The position numbers and the translations under genes are program-made. The notes beneath the pieces were generated by a model that was not told the origin of the DNA, made no database searches, and saw nothing but the letters and a program-made list of their open reading frames with translations. A stretch of 64,000 nucleotides of DNA from Bacteroidota bacterium. GTDB lineage: Bacteria; Bacteroidota; Bacteroidia; Chitinophagales; LD1. This document shows positions 16,851 through 25,393 of the stretch, piece after piece; positions within the stretch are counted from its first letter, which is position 1; every line of letters begins with the position of its first letter. The stretch spans positions 62,001 through 126,000 of the forward strand of contig JAFDYN010000005.1 of assembly GCA_018267385.1 (NCBI GenBank), given 5' to 3'.

Positions 16851-17726
16851 TCACATGATAGGCCGCTTGCGCTTCCAGCGGCGGTGAGACCAAAGCCAGT
16901 CTGAGGGGTCTGCGGCTATCTGCTGCTCCAACAGGCGCACGCAGCGCTCTATGATCTCCTGCTCTGATATGGCCTTTGGATCATCCGCCACCTCGGTGAT
17001 GGTAGCCAGATATTTGCCTCTGCTTTGATATTTGACCGCCACATACAGCACAGCACAATCATGCTCCCTGGCAAAGTTGGCTGCGCCAAGGTAAAAGGCA
17101 GTGTCCTGATGCAGAAAAGTGGTCCAATAAGCCTTCCGTACATTCACCGGACCCTGATCAAAGAGGAAGAAATGTAAAGATGATACGTCACTGTACTGCC
17201 CGCGCACGTGCCTCAGATAGTCCCTCATAGATACCAAGTGCATACCATAGCGGCTACGGGTTCGCTTGAGATAGTTATCAAAGTATTTATTGGTGAGAGG
17301 ATTATAAAAGGCAAACAGGCGCTGGGGGATCAGGGATGGCGCCACCAGGCCTGCCCACTGCCAGGCACCGGCATGGCCAAGTACGACCACTACATTGCGC
17401 TTTTGATCCCAGTATGGCTGAAAAACCTCCCTGACGCCCGGCACGGAGATGCGCTCCTGCAGCTCCTCCGGGCTGATGGTCAGCGCCTTGATATTCTCTA
17501 CCAGCATATCAGCAAAGTGACCGTAAAAGTCATGCGCCAGCCGGCTTATCTCAGCTTCTGTTTTGTCCGGGAAAGAATTTTTCAGATTGGTATAGATCAC
17601 CGTGCGCCTATAGCGCACCACATGCTCCAGCAGCCATGCTACTCCGTCTGCTATGACGTAGAGCGACCCTGTAGGTAGCAGCGATAGCAGGTAGAGAAAC
17701 GGTACGACCAGGATATAGAGTAGCAT
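16851..17726 (-). CDS. LpxL/HtrB-like lysophospholipid acyltransferase
   Basis: A 291-residue membrane-associated protein with an N-terminal hydrophobic segment (MLLYILVVPFLYLLSLLP) and the acyltransferase arrangement of late lipid A acyltransferases (RRTVIYTNLKNSFPDKTEAEI; FYNPLTNKYFDNYL; FLFDQGP). The expected catalytic H-x4-D/E is GHAGAWQW: the acid is replaced by glutamine (cag codon). It would add an acyl chain to a lipid at the inner membrane, if active. It starts 2 bases after the end of the PhoD-like gene, so the two are one operon. Confidence 0.82.
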   Translation of the reverse strand: MLLYILVVPFLYLLSLLPTGSLYVIADGVAWLLEHVVRYRRTVIYTNLKNSFPDKTEAEISRLAHDFYGHFADMLVENIKALTISPEELQERISVPGVREVFQPYWDQKRNVVVVLGHAGAWQWAGLVAPSLIPQRLFAFYNPLTNKYFDNYLKRTRSRYGMHLVSMRDYLRHVRGQYSDVSSLHFFLFDQGPVNVRKAYWTTFLHQDTAFYLGAANFAREHDCAVLYVAVKYQSRGKYLATITEVADDPKAISEQEIIERCVRLLEQQIAADPSDWLWSHRRWKRKRPIM

Positions 17727-17728
17727 AA

Positions 17729-19039
17729 TTATTTGCGCTGGAGTTCGCTCTGAGGTATCCGGAGTTCACGGCGTTTCTGGCCATAGCGGCCATGTATCTC
17801 TATGATACAGGTCCGGTCACCTACAGGTCCGGTCACACTGATACGGCCATAGTTGTGCCGGCTCAGGTCAGTGCCCGGTATCCGGGTAGCATTGCTATAC
17901 GCTCCAAAGAGCCTCCGGGGCAGCACCGGCGAGGTCAGCGGAGAGCAGGTAAAATCATACATGGGGTATCCATCTACGTTTTTCTTGCATATCTCGCTGT
18001 AGTGTTTATCTCCTGTCAGGAAGACCACCCCCTTGATATTGTTTTTGATGATGAAATCAAAAAGGTCCTGACGCTCCTTTGGGTATTGCTTATAGGTTTC
18101 CCCAAACTTATTATCATTCAATACCTGCGTGCCTATACAGATGAACTTGAAGGCTGCATCTGATAGCTGTAGCTTATTTTTCAGCCAGACCATCTGCGTC
18201 TCCCCCAGAAAATGTGCGGCAGAGTCTCCCGGCGCATCGCGGAAATAGCGATCGTCCGTCATGAAGAATTCCGTGTCATAATACCTGAAGGAAAAGTAGT
18301 TGCCATTAAACTGCTTTTGCTCGGGATAGGTATTGGGCCAGAAGCTTTTGAATATCATAAGGGCAGAGTCTTTTAGCGCCCAGGTACCATCTGCATCATT
18401 GGGGCCATAGTCATGATCATCCCAGATGGCGTAGTGCGGTGTAGAGGATAGAAAGGTCTTCAACTGCCTGAAACTGCGGCGCACACGGATATTGTGCATG
18501 AACATGGCATCCATGCTCTTGTAATCTTTGCTGGTCAGGTAGTAGATATTATCTCCCAGCCAGAGCATGAAATCGGCCGGGTGCTTCTTCATAGTAGTAA
18601 AGATATTGCTCTTCGCGCCAGGGAATACAGGACGCATCCAGTCTGTACAGAGCAGCGCGCAGGAACCGGTATTGAAAGCAAAATCCCTGACAGGTACAGA
18701 GTCCTGTGTGCGGAAGGTGGTCTTGACATTCGTTTTCCATCCTTCTATAGACACGAGCACATTATAGCTATGGCCGGGCTGTAGCCTGGTAAATTCAAAT
18801 GTGAGGGATACTATTCCCTTCTCGGCCAGATAGCTGTAGTTGCTCGGGTAGATGACCTGCTTGGAGGAGGTATCGCCCAGTACGACTGCATTTTTTCCTT
18901 TCCCACTGTAGCCTATCCAGATACGCGCGGAGGTGGTAGTGACCGAGCCTACTACCGGTCCGGCATATAGTCTGGCCTTCTGCGCTGACAGGTGTATGGA
19001 TAGGGACAAAAGGAGTAATAATGCGGCTAGATACTTCAA
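17729..19039 (-). CDS. PhoD-like alkaline phosphatase/phosphodiesterase, secreted
   Basis: A 436-residue protein with a signal peptide ending SIHLSAQ. Residues 20-110 look like an Fn3-type N-terminal domain; the catalytic part has TGSCALL, LWLGDNIYY, WDDHDYGPNDADG and LTGDKHYSEI, the metal-binding series of PhoD-type enzymes. These hydrolyse phosphodiester and phosphomonoester bonds outside the inner membrane. Cotranscription with an acyltransferase suggests work on membrane lipids or head groups, an inference from context only. Confidence 0.88.
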   Translation of the reverse strand: MKYLAALLLLLSLSIHLSAQKARLYAGPVVGSVTTTSARIWIGYSGKGKNAVVLGDTSSKQVIYPSNYSYLAEKGIVSLTFEFTRLQPGHSYNVLVSIEGWKTNVKTTFRTQDSVPVRDFAFNTGSCALLCTDWMRPVFPGAKSNIFTTMKKHPADFMLWLGDNIYYLTSKDYKSMDAMFMHNIRVRRSFRQLKTFLSSTPHYAIWDDHDYGPNDADGTWALKDSALMIFKSFWPNTYPEQKQFNGNYFSFRYYDTEFFMTDDRYFRDAPGDSAAHFLGETQMVWLKNKLQLSDAAFKFICIGTQVLNDNKFGETYKQYPKERQDLFDFIIKNNIKGVVFLTGDKHYSEICKKNVDGYPMYDFTCSPLTSPVLPRRLFGAYSNATRIPGTDLSRHNYGRISVTGPVGDRTCIIEIHGRYGQKRRELRIPQSELQRK

Positions 19040-19203
19040 AGCTATATGATTGAGGAGCCTAATATAAATGAAAGCACCAAAAGTGGAAACTGATATTCAG
19101 CGACTAGCAGCTCTGCATCGGTATGGTAGCGGAGGCCGTATATATTTCGCTCAAAGTATCTTAAATTGTAGCACTGTTTTTCATCTGATATTGATCATAC
19201 ACT

Positions 19204-20127
19204 ATGCATTGGAGTTTTAGGTTCAGGAGGCACATAGCCTTTCTGAGCAGGTTATTCTGGGAGGCTTACCGGGAGCGCATCCTGCTGAGCATCGTAGCCA
19301 CTTTCCTCTTTGCTATGCTCATAGCCTTGCTGAATCACTTGTACTATGGTCATGGCTTTTGGGAAAAGTACCAGGCCGAGGCAGGTATAGACAAGTTCTT
19401 TTGCGAGTATACTGACATGAAGCGCATCGTGCGCCAGCCATTCAATACATTTACCAACTTTATCTATCTCATCATTGCCATTTTTGCATTCAGCAAGGGG
19501 CTGGAGGATATCAAAAAGAAGCGCGCCTACAACCTCATCACTGCCAATCGCTTTTATTCCTTCACGCTGGCGGCCATTGCGCTCTATACCTTTGCAGGCA
19601 GTACCCTGTTTCACTCCTCGCTGATAGATTTCTTTTCTGACATGGATTTCTCTGCGGTATACAGTATCTCGCTCTTTCCATTGATGTATTTTACACACCG
19701 GGTGGTGCTCACCATGATGAAAAAACCGACCAATATCCGGCGCTCTACGGAGCGATTATTTTTTATAGGTATTTTCTCTGCCCTGTATATATTTCTGTCA
19801 TTTCACCTAGATATGCATATCATACACCCTGCAGTAGCTATCATAGTAGGGTTGCTGGTGCTGGCAGGTGTCTATCTGGAGATGAGGGACCCCGGCCAGA
19901 CCAATAAGGACTATCTCATCGCTACCTTTGTTAGCATTGTGATAGCCGGTATCCTGTTTGAGATGGATATCAAGCATCTCTTCTGCACAGAGTTGGGCAG
20001 GGTAACTCCGCACAGCCTGTGGCATATCTTCAATGGTATGTCTATCTTCTTCCTCTACCTCTACATCCGTAGTGAGCGGTATGATCCGGAGTTTGATACT
20101 CTGCGTCGGGACCTTCGCCGCCGTTAG
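19204..20127 (+). CDS. Alkaline ceramidase-like membrane hydrolase (CREST superfamily)
   Basis: A 307-residue protein with about seven to eight transmembrane helices. The CREST family pattern is complete: CE (67-68) with NTFTN (81-85) in place of the EF-NT-SN block; S133-x3-H137 in GSTLFH; D148 eleven residues after H137; and H270-x3-H274 in PHSLWHIFNG. In human ACER3 the equivalent S, H, D, H, H form the zinc amidase site, so hydrolysis of an amide such as ceramide is plausible. Bacteroidota commonly make sphingolipids. Its stop overlaps the stop of the convergent lytT-like gene. Confidence 0.75.
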   Translation: MHWSFRFRRHIAFLSRLFWEAYRERILLSIVATFLFAMLIALLNHLYYGHGFWEKYQAEAGIDKFFCEYTDMKRIVRQPFNTFTNFIYLIIAIFAFSKGLEDIKKKRAYNLITANRFYSFTLAAIALYTFAGSTLFHSSLIDFFSDMDFSAVYSISLFPLMYFTHRVVLTMMKKPTNIRRSTERLFFIGIFSALYIFLSFHLDMHIIHPAVAIIVGLLVLAGVYLEMRDPGQTNKDYLIATFVSIVIAGILFEMDIKHLFCTELGRVTPHSLWHIFNGMSIFFLYLYIRSERYDPEFDTLRRDLRRR

Positions 20128-20810
20128 AAGTCAAAATCCTGCCTGAAATTCTTGCCGGTAGGTATTACTGCCTTATTGCTCATCACCACTTCAGACAGGT
20201 TGTATGATTTTACTTTGGGCAAGGCGACGATATAAGATTTATGGATACGCCGAAACCGGTCAATAGGTAGCTGCTCTTCCATCCTCTTGAGAGAGTTGAG
20301 TGTAATGATCGTTTCTGTATCTGTGATGATCTTGATATACTCGCCCCAGCCCTCCATGTAGATGATCTCGTGCAGGAAGATCTTTATGTCTTTGTAGTCC
20401 GCCTTCACAGTGATATACGGCCCACCTATCACAGCGGCACTGGCCTGTATGAGCTGGTATTGCTTCACCGCGCGGTTTACTGCATTCTCAAATCGCTCAA
20501 ATGAGATAGGCTTGACCACAAAGTCTATCACGTTCAGCTCAAAGGCCTGGACGGCGTACTGTGGATTGGCAGTCGTAAATATGACCAGTGGTTTAGTCTT
20601 AAGGTTATTGACCAGGTCTATTCCATTGATCTGCGGCATCTGGATATCGGTGATGAGAAGATCCACCGGGTGCGTATCCATATACTCAAATGCCTCTTTG
20701 GGTTTGCCAAACACTTTGAGCAGGTGGATATCGGGCAGCCGCTTTACATAGACATCCATGAGCTGCTGTGCCAGAAATTCATCATCTATGACAATCGTTT
20801 TGAGCCTCAT
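20124..20810 (-). CDS. LytTR family response regulator
   Basis: A 228-residue protein with an N-terminal receiver (DDE near residues 9-11; phospho-acceptor in LLITDIQMPQING near residue 55; lysine in VVKPISFERF) and a C-terminal LytTR DNA-binding domain (ADYKDIKIFLHEIIYMEGWGEY; RIHKSYIVAL). It should be phosphorylated by the LytS-like kinase encoded immediately upstream, with which it overlaps by 4 bases. Targets are unknown; the next transcription unit beyond the pair is the copper/haem T9SS protein. Confidence 0.93.
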   Translation of the reverse strand: MRLKTIVIDDEFLAQQLMDVYVKRLPDIHLLKVFGKPKEAFEYMDTHPVDLLITDIQMPQINGIDLVNNLKTKPLVIFTTANPQYAVQAFELNVIDFVVKPISFERFENAVNRAVKQYQLIQASAAVIGGPYITVKADYKDIKIFLHEIIYMEGWGEYIKIITDTETIITLNSLKRMEEQLPIDRFRRIHKSYIVALPKVKSYNLSEVVMSNKAVIPTGKNFRQDFDF

Positions 20811-21802
20811 TGCTGTGGTATAGTGAGATGAACAGAAAAAAAATTACCAAGGTCAGATACGTCCATAGCATAGCTACTGCCGTAGGATAGGTCGAGCCTG
20901 CGCCGCACATTGCGCAGGCCTATGCCTCCTACCTCACTCACAGGCACCTTGATAGCATCAGTCGTATTGCTGATGGCGATATACAGGCCGGCATCTGACA
21001 GCTTTATCTCCACACGTATATAGCCATTAGGATTGTGATCTATGTCTGAGTACTTAAAGGCATTCTCCATCAGGGGGATCAGCAGCATCGGCTCTATCTG
21101 TATATCATCGCGCAGGCCTGCCTCAGAGAGCTCCACATTGGCAGGGTGCTCATATTTCAGCTGATGGAGCGCTATGAAGGAACGCATAGCCTCCATCTCT
21201 TTGCGAAGCGGTACACGCGGGCCATCGCACTCGTAGAGCAGGTAGCGCAGCAGGTCTGACAACCGCATCAGAGCGTCGGCTGCCTTATCCGATTTTTGCA
21301 GTATAAGTGTATATAGGTTGTTCAGGGTATTGAAGAGAAAGTGTGGCTGTATCTGAGACTTCAGCAGTAGCAGCTCGGTACTGACCTGCTCGCGTTCTTT
21401 TTCTGCATACTTCCGCTCATAATCCAGCCGGGACAGGGAGAGGCGCAGCATCACACTAAACGATGCAACCGTCACATTGGTGAAAATGATGACAAAAAAT
21501 TTCTTGCCCCGCGTATCTACCAGATGATGAGGAAAGCGGGCATCCAGGTGAAACCGTACAGCCAGCAGGACCATCTGCATGACCAGCATGTAGGCAACAA
21601 ACTCCAGATAGCGCTGCCGCTCAAAGTAATAGGGTGTGAGAAGAAGGAAACATAGATAGAAATTGACCGCGTAGCAGATACCCATCACCAGGCTACGCTC
21701 TACTGCGCCTGCCCAGGTCAGCTCTGACTGGGTGATCAGTATCATGGAGAACAGCAGGAAAAACCAGAAGCCCACTTGCTGCATTATGGAGAAGCCCTTC
21801 AT
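20807..21802 (-). CDS. LytS-like sensor histidine kinase
   Basis: A 331-residue membrane kinase with about four N-terminal helices (residues 10-130), a coiled-coil linker (YAEKEREQVSTELLLLKSQI) and the His_kinase motif QPHFLFNTLNNLY near residue 155, where the histidine is phosphorylated. An ATPase region follows (LMENAFKYS; GGIGLRNVRRRL). No extra sensor domain is seen, so the stimulus is probably sensed in the membrane. Overlaps its regulator gene by 4 bases (ATGA). Confidence 0.92.
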   Translation of the reverse strand: MKGFSIMQQVGFWFFLLFSMILITQSELTWAGAVERSLVMGICYAVNFYLCFLLLTPYYFERQRYLEFVAYMLVMQMVLLAVRFHLDARFPHHLVDTRGKKFFVIIFTNVTVASFSVMLRLSLSRLDYERKYAEKEREQVSTELLLLKSQIQPHFLFNTLNNLYTLILQKSDKAADALMRLSDLLRYLLYECDGPRVPLRKEMEAMRSFIALHQLKYEHPANVELSEAGLRDDIQIEPMLLIPLMENAFKYSDIDHNPNGYIRVEIKLSDAGLYIAISNTTDAIKVPVSEVGGIGLRNVRRRLDLSYGSSYAMDVSDLGNFFSVHLTIPQQ

Positions 21803-22034
21803 CAGGATTAAAAATACCTGATTTACAACTTTGTGTCACAGACTCCCATCAAACTGTCCTTTTTATCTATGAATCCTTCGTATTCTGTGAATTCGAGGAA
21901 TAAAACCTAGGGATGGCAGATTCGCAAATAACTCAGACAGTTAATGCCGAACTTCGGATCGTGACAAAATCATGACAGGAAGTCACTTCATCTTAAACCT
22001 TTTCCTTATTTTCAAATCATACCAAAAAAATCTC

Positions 22035-23651
22035 ATGAAAAAAATTCTCCACGCACTGATCGCTGCCTGTATGCTGGCCCCGCTGGCCACCAGCGCTTCC
22101 GGCACTGACTCCGTGCCTACGTGGTCATCGTCTATCGCATGTATAGTATACTCACACTGCACCTCTTGCCACAATCCGACAGGTATTGCACCATTTTCAC
22201 TGATGTCCTATGCGGACGCCCTGCTAGAGATGGCGCCTATGAAGCACGATGTGACGCAAAAGATCATGCCGCCATATCTGCCGAATACATCCTATCAGAA
22301 ATATGCGGATATGCATGTGCTGTCTGATGCTGAGATCCAGACTATAGCGGCCTGGGTAGATGCAGGCGGCCCGCTGGGCGATACTACCCAAGCGCCTCCC
22401 CCGCCGGTCTATACCAGCAATGTGCAAATCACAAATCCCGACCTTACGGGCAGAATACCTGATTTTACGGTGCCATACACCGGCAGTGACCTCTATCGCT
22501 GCTTTGTCATCACAAATCCATTACCTTCTACGCAGTATATCAAGAGCCTGGAAGTAATACCCGGCGACAGATCTGCAGTACATCACGTACTGGTATACCA
22601 GGATACATCATCCGCACTGCTGACAGCATTGGATAGCGCAGGTGCCGGTCCGGGCTACACTAACTTTGGTGGTACGGGCAGCCAGAAATCAACGCTCGTA
22701 AATGGCTGGGTGCCAGGGTCTGGGGTGTACACCACACCGGCAGGTATGGGTATCAAGATACCCGCAGGTGGCCGTATAGTGGTACAAATACACTACCCCG
22801 TATCTGCGCAAGGCAAACTAGACTCTACCCGTGTGAACATCAAATTTACCCCTACTACCTCCGGTATCCGCAATGTGACCCTGACACCGATCCTAAACTA
22901 TATCACAGATATGACGGACGGACCTATTGTGATCCCTGCAGACTCCATCAAGACATTTCACGAGCAGTACACCCTACCAGGCGTCAATGTGACCGTACTG
23001 GGCATAGCACCTCATGCCCACCTGGTGTGCCGCAGTATGAAGGCATGGGCAGTAGATCCTGCCGGTGATACGATCCCACTGATAGATATCCCCAGGTGGG
23101 ATTTCCACTGGCAGGGTTTCCATCCTTTCCAGAAGCCACTAAAGATACCGGCCAGCTCTACACTATATGGTATAGCTACCTATGACAATACATATAATAA
23201 TCCTGACGGCCCACGTCCGCTGCAGACTGTGACGGCGGGAGAAGCGACCACTGATGAGATGATGCTTTTCTACTTTTCCTATCTGGTCTATCAGAATGGG
23301 GATGAAAATATCATCATAGACACGGCCTCGCATGACGCGCACTATCTGAACTGCCAGCCGCGACTCGAGCTGATAGATACTACCACCGGCCCTAATACCG
23401 TGGTGGCAGTAGCAAACACTAACCCGATAAGGATCTATCCTAATCCTGCGCAATCTATACTCTACTACGAAAGCGCAGAGGCAGTCAGCGAGATCACACT
23501 GAGTGATATCACAGGGCAATCCGTCAAGGTGCTTACCGCTCCCGAGAAATTGGGACAACTGTCTCTATCAGGATTAAGTCCCGGCATTTACTTTATAAAA
23601 GTGACGGACGCCCAAGGGACCTCCAGTACTCATAGATTTGCAAAAGAATAG
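22035..23651 (+). CDS. c-haem plus PHM-like copper monooxygenase domain protein with T9SS sorting domain
   Basis: The start at 22035 gives 538 residues and a signal peptide ending in ATSASG. Domains: a small cytochrome c-like region with CTSCH (42-46) and a possible axial Met in KIMPP (78); then a copper type II ascorbate-dependent monooxygenase-like region with a full ligand set: HH (183-184), QIHY (H253), HAH (327-329) and Met in TTDEMM (409-410). The C-terminus is a type A sorting domain (IYPNPAQSILYY, LSPGIYFIKV, RFAKE). It would act as a surface oxidoreductase, with the haem possibly feeding electrons to copper; the substrate is unknown. Confidence 0.8.
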   Translation: MKKILHALIAACMLAPLATSASGTDSVPTWSSSIACIVYSHCTSCHNPTGIAPFSLMSYADALLEMAPMKHDVTQKIMPPYLPNTSYQKYADMHVLSDAEIQTIAAWVDAGGPLGDTTQAPPPPVYTSNVQITNPDLTGRIPDFTVPYTGSDLYRCFVITNPLPSTQYIKSLEVIPGDRSAVHHVLVYQDTSSALLTALDSAGAGPGYTNFGGTGSQKSTLVNGWVPGSGVYTTPAGMGIKIPAGGRIVVQIHYPVSAQGKLDSTRVNIKFTPTTSGIRNVTLTPILNYITDMTDGPIVIPADSIKTFHEQYTLPGVNVTVLGIAPHAHLVCRSMKAWAVDPAGDTIPLIDIPRWDFHWQGFHPFQKPLKIPASSTLYGIATYDNTYNNPDGPRPLQTVTAGEATTDEMMLFYFSYLVYQNGDENIIIDTASHDAHYLNCQPRLELIDTTTGPNTVVAVANTNPIRIYPNPAQSILYYESAEAVSEITLSDITGQSVKVLTAPEKLGQLSLSGLSPGIYFIKVTDAQGTSSTHRFAKE

Positions 23652-23666
23652 ATCTCACAATCTCGA

Positions 23667-23704
23667 AAAAAAGGCCTCCCTTGCAAAAGGAAGGCTTTTT
23701 TTTC
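23667..23704 (+). terminator. Terminator after the copper/haem protein gene
   Basis: An aaggcctccc arm and a ggaaggctt arm around ttgcaaaa form an imperfect stem, followed by eight or more T residues. Confidence 0.75.
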
Positions 23705-23731
23705 GCTACCTGCGTAAGGCTGCGTATTTTA

Positions 23732-23762
23732 TTTGCTACTCCAGTAGAAGCGCTTATTTTTG
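23732..23762 (+). promoter_or_regulatory. Promoter of the gap-like gene
   Basis: TTTG at 23732-23735, a 19-base spacer, then TATTTTTG (23755-23762), an exact TAnnTTTG. The transcript would begin near 23769, about 38 bases before the ATG at 23807. Confidence 0.72.
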
Positions 23763-23806
23763 CGCCGTCTTAGATTTCATTTATCCGCTTTAAACACGCT
23801 TCCATT

Positions 23807-25249
23807 ATGAAGGATCAATATGCATCTGAACTGCAGCAGTGGATAGGCAAGGAGCAGGCCGCCCTCGCGCTGCTCGATACCGCCAGCAAACTGCAACTCG
23901 AAAAATCTGTAGAACTCGTACTTTTCCGTCGCAAATTGTTTGACAAGAAGATCAGCGAAATACTCAGCGACCATGCGTATGCTGAGAAATTCACAGAGCT
24001 GAAGTTTCCCGTGTCATTGTCTCTCAATATTGCAACGGCGATAGCTAAGCTGGACCTCGCTCCATCACGTATTGATATAGGTCGCCTATGCACAGAGTTT
24101 GTAGAGTCAGGCAGTGATAATTATGATGCTTTTGTAGCTGAGAAGCTGAAGAACTTCATAGGCAAAGACAAAAAAGAGATCAAGCCGCGCGATGTGGTCC
24201 TTTATGGCTTTGGTCGAATAGGCCGTCTGGCAGCGAGGGTGCTCATCGAGCACTCCGGTGGTGGCCAGCGCCTCCGTCTCCGTGCCATCGTGACGCGCGA
24301 CAAGGCTACCGACGATCTGGCCAAGCGTGCCTCCCTGCTGCGCAAGGACTCTGTGCATGGACGTTTTGCAGGTGTGATAGAGGCAGATGTAGAGAATAGC
24401 TCCATCATCATCAATGGCCACCGTGTGCATATGATCACAGCCTCCTCTCCATCTGAGGTAGACTACACGGCCTATGGCATAGAGGACGCTATCATCATAG
24501 ATAATACCGGCGCATGGCGCGATGAGAAGGGCCTCAGCGAGCACCTGAAGTCTAAAGGTGCCGGTATGGTGATCCTCACTGCTCCGGGCAAAGGTGACCT
24601 GCCAAACATAGTGTATGGTGTCAACCATGAGCAGTTTGACGGCAAGAATGGAAAGATCTTTACCGCCGCCAGCTGTACTACCAATGCGATCGCTCCGGTG
24701 ATCAAAGTGATCAAGGACTCTCTCGGTATCGAGCGCGGCCACATAGAGACTGTACACGCCTACACCAATGACCAGAACCTGCTGGACAACTATCACAAGA
24801 AGTCCCGCCGCGGGCGCAGCGCACCAAACAATATGGTGATCACTGAGACCGGCGCGGGCAAGGCTGTGACCAAGATATACCCCGAGATGAAGGGTCTCCT
24901 GACCTCAAACGCAGTGCGCGTACCGGTACAGGACGTATCTCTGGCTATCCTGAACCTGCGTGTGTCTAAAAAGACGTCTGTAGACGAAGTGAATGCCCTG
25001 CTCAAGAAGTCATCTCTCTACGGTGAGCTGGTGGAGCAGATAGATTACTCTATGAATGCCGAGCTGGTATCCAGCGACGTGGTGGGCAATAGCCACGCCT
25101 GCGAGATAGACAGCCATGCCACCATCGTATCAGAAGACGGCCAGAATATCGTGGTCTACGCCTGGTATGACAATGAGTACGGCTATACCTGCCAGGTAGT
25201 GCGCCTGGCGCGTCACCTCGCCGGTGTGAGGAGGTTGACTTACTATTGA
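23807..25249 (+). CDS. gap: Glyceraldehyde-3-phosphate dehydrogenase with N-terminal extension
   Basis: A 480-residue protein. Residues from about 130 form the GAPDH: YGFGRIGRLAARV for NAD(P), AASCTTNAIAPV with catalytic C290, HAYTNDQNLLDN, and WYDNEYGY near the end. Residues 1-125 are a helical extension absent from the usual 335-residue enzyme but seen in a long GAPDH type of Bacteroidota and some proteobacteria. It oxidises glyceraldehyde 3-phosphate with phosphate, or runs in reverse; which direction dominates is not evident. It has its own promoter and terminator. Confidence 0.92.
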   Translation: MKDQYASELQQWIGKEQAALALLDTASKLQLEKSVELVLFRRKLFDKKISEILSDHAYAEKFTELKFPVSLSLNIATAIAKLDLAPSRIDIGRLCTEFVESGSDNYDAFVAEKLKNFIGKDKKEIKPRDVVLYGFGRIGRLAARVLIEHSGGGQRLRLRAIVTRDKATDDLAKRASLLRKDSVHGRFAGVIEADVENSSIIINGHRVHMITASSPSEVDYTAYGIEDAIIIDNTGAWRDEKGLSEHLKSKGAGMVILTAPGKGDLPNIVYGVNHEQFDGKNGKIFTAASCTTNAIAPVIKVIKDSLGIERGHIETVHAYTNDQNLLDNYHKKSRRGRSAPNNMVITETGAGKAVTKIYPEMKGLLTSNAVRVPVQDVSLAILNLRVSKKTSVDEVNALLKKSSLYGELVEQIDYSMNAELVSSDVVGNSHACEIDSHATIVSEDGQNIVVYAWYDNEYGYTCQVVRLARHLAGVRRLTYY

Positions 25250-25252
25250 GCC

Positions 25253-25287
25253 CCATCTAAATTTTCCCTGAAGGGGAAGACTTTAAT
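25253..25287 (-). repeat. Hairpin repeat with G-rich tail, copy 2 (degenerate, abuts gap stop)
   Basis: Read on the minus strand: agtcttccccttcaggga, then a tail ending in gatggggct that reaches the gap stop codon. It aligns with copy 3 (25361-25390) module by module, with mutations in the stem. Confidence 0.55.
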
Positions 25288-25297
25288 ACAATTTCGG

Positions 25298-25330
25298 AAA
25301 GGTTGGCACTACTGCCAACCTTTCTTATTT
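25298..25330 (+). terminator. Terminator of the gap-like gene
   Basis: A perfect 10-bp stem AAAGGTTGGC/GCCAACCTTT with loop actact (25298-25323), followed by cttatttt. The TTG of the ffh promoter lies inside its left arm. Confidence 0.85.
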
Positions 25331-25333
25331 TCG
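25303..25333 (+). promoter_or_regulatory. Promoter of ffh, overlapping the gap terminator
   Basis: TTG (25303-25305), a 20-base spacer and TATTTTCG (25326-25333). Transcription from near 25340 would put repeat copy 3 wholly within the ffh leader. Confidence 0.6.
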
Positions 25334-25360
25334 CACTCTTAACTAACGACTAAAACAAAG

Positions 25361-25390
25361 TCCTCCCCGTTGGGGAGGGTTGGGTGGGGC
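25361..25390 (+). repeat. Hairpin repeat with G-rich tail, copy 3 (abuts ffh start)
   Basis: CCTCCCC (25362-25368) and GGGGAGG (25372-25378) form a 7-bp stem with loop gtt, followed by gttgggtggggc. Only three bases separate it from the ffh ATG at 25394. Confidence 0.75.
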
Positions 25391-25393
25391 TAT

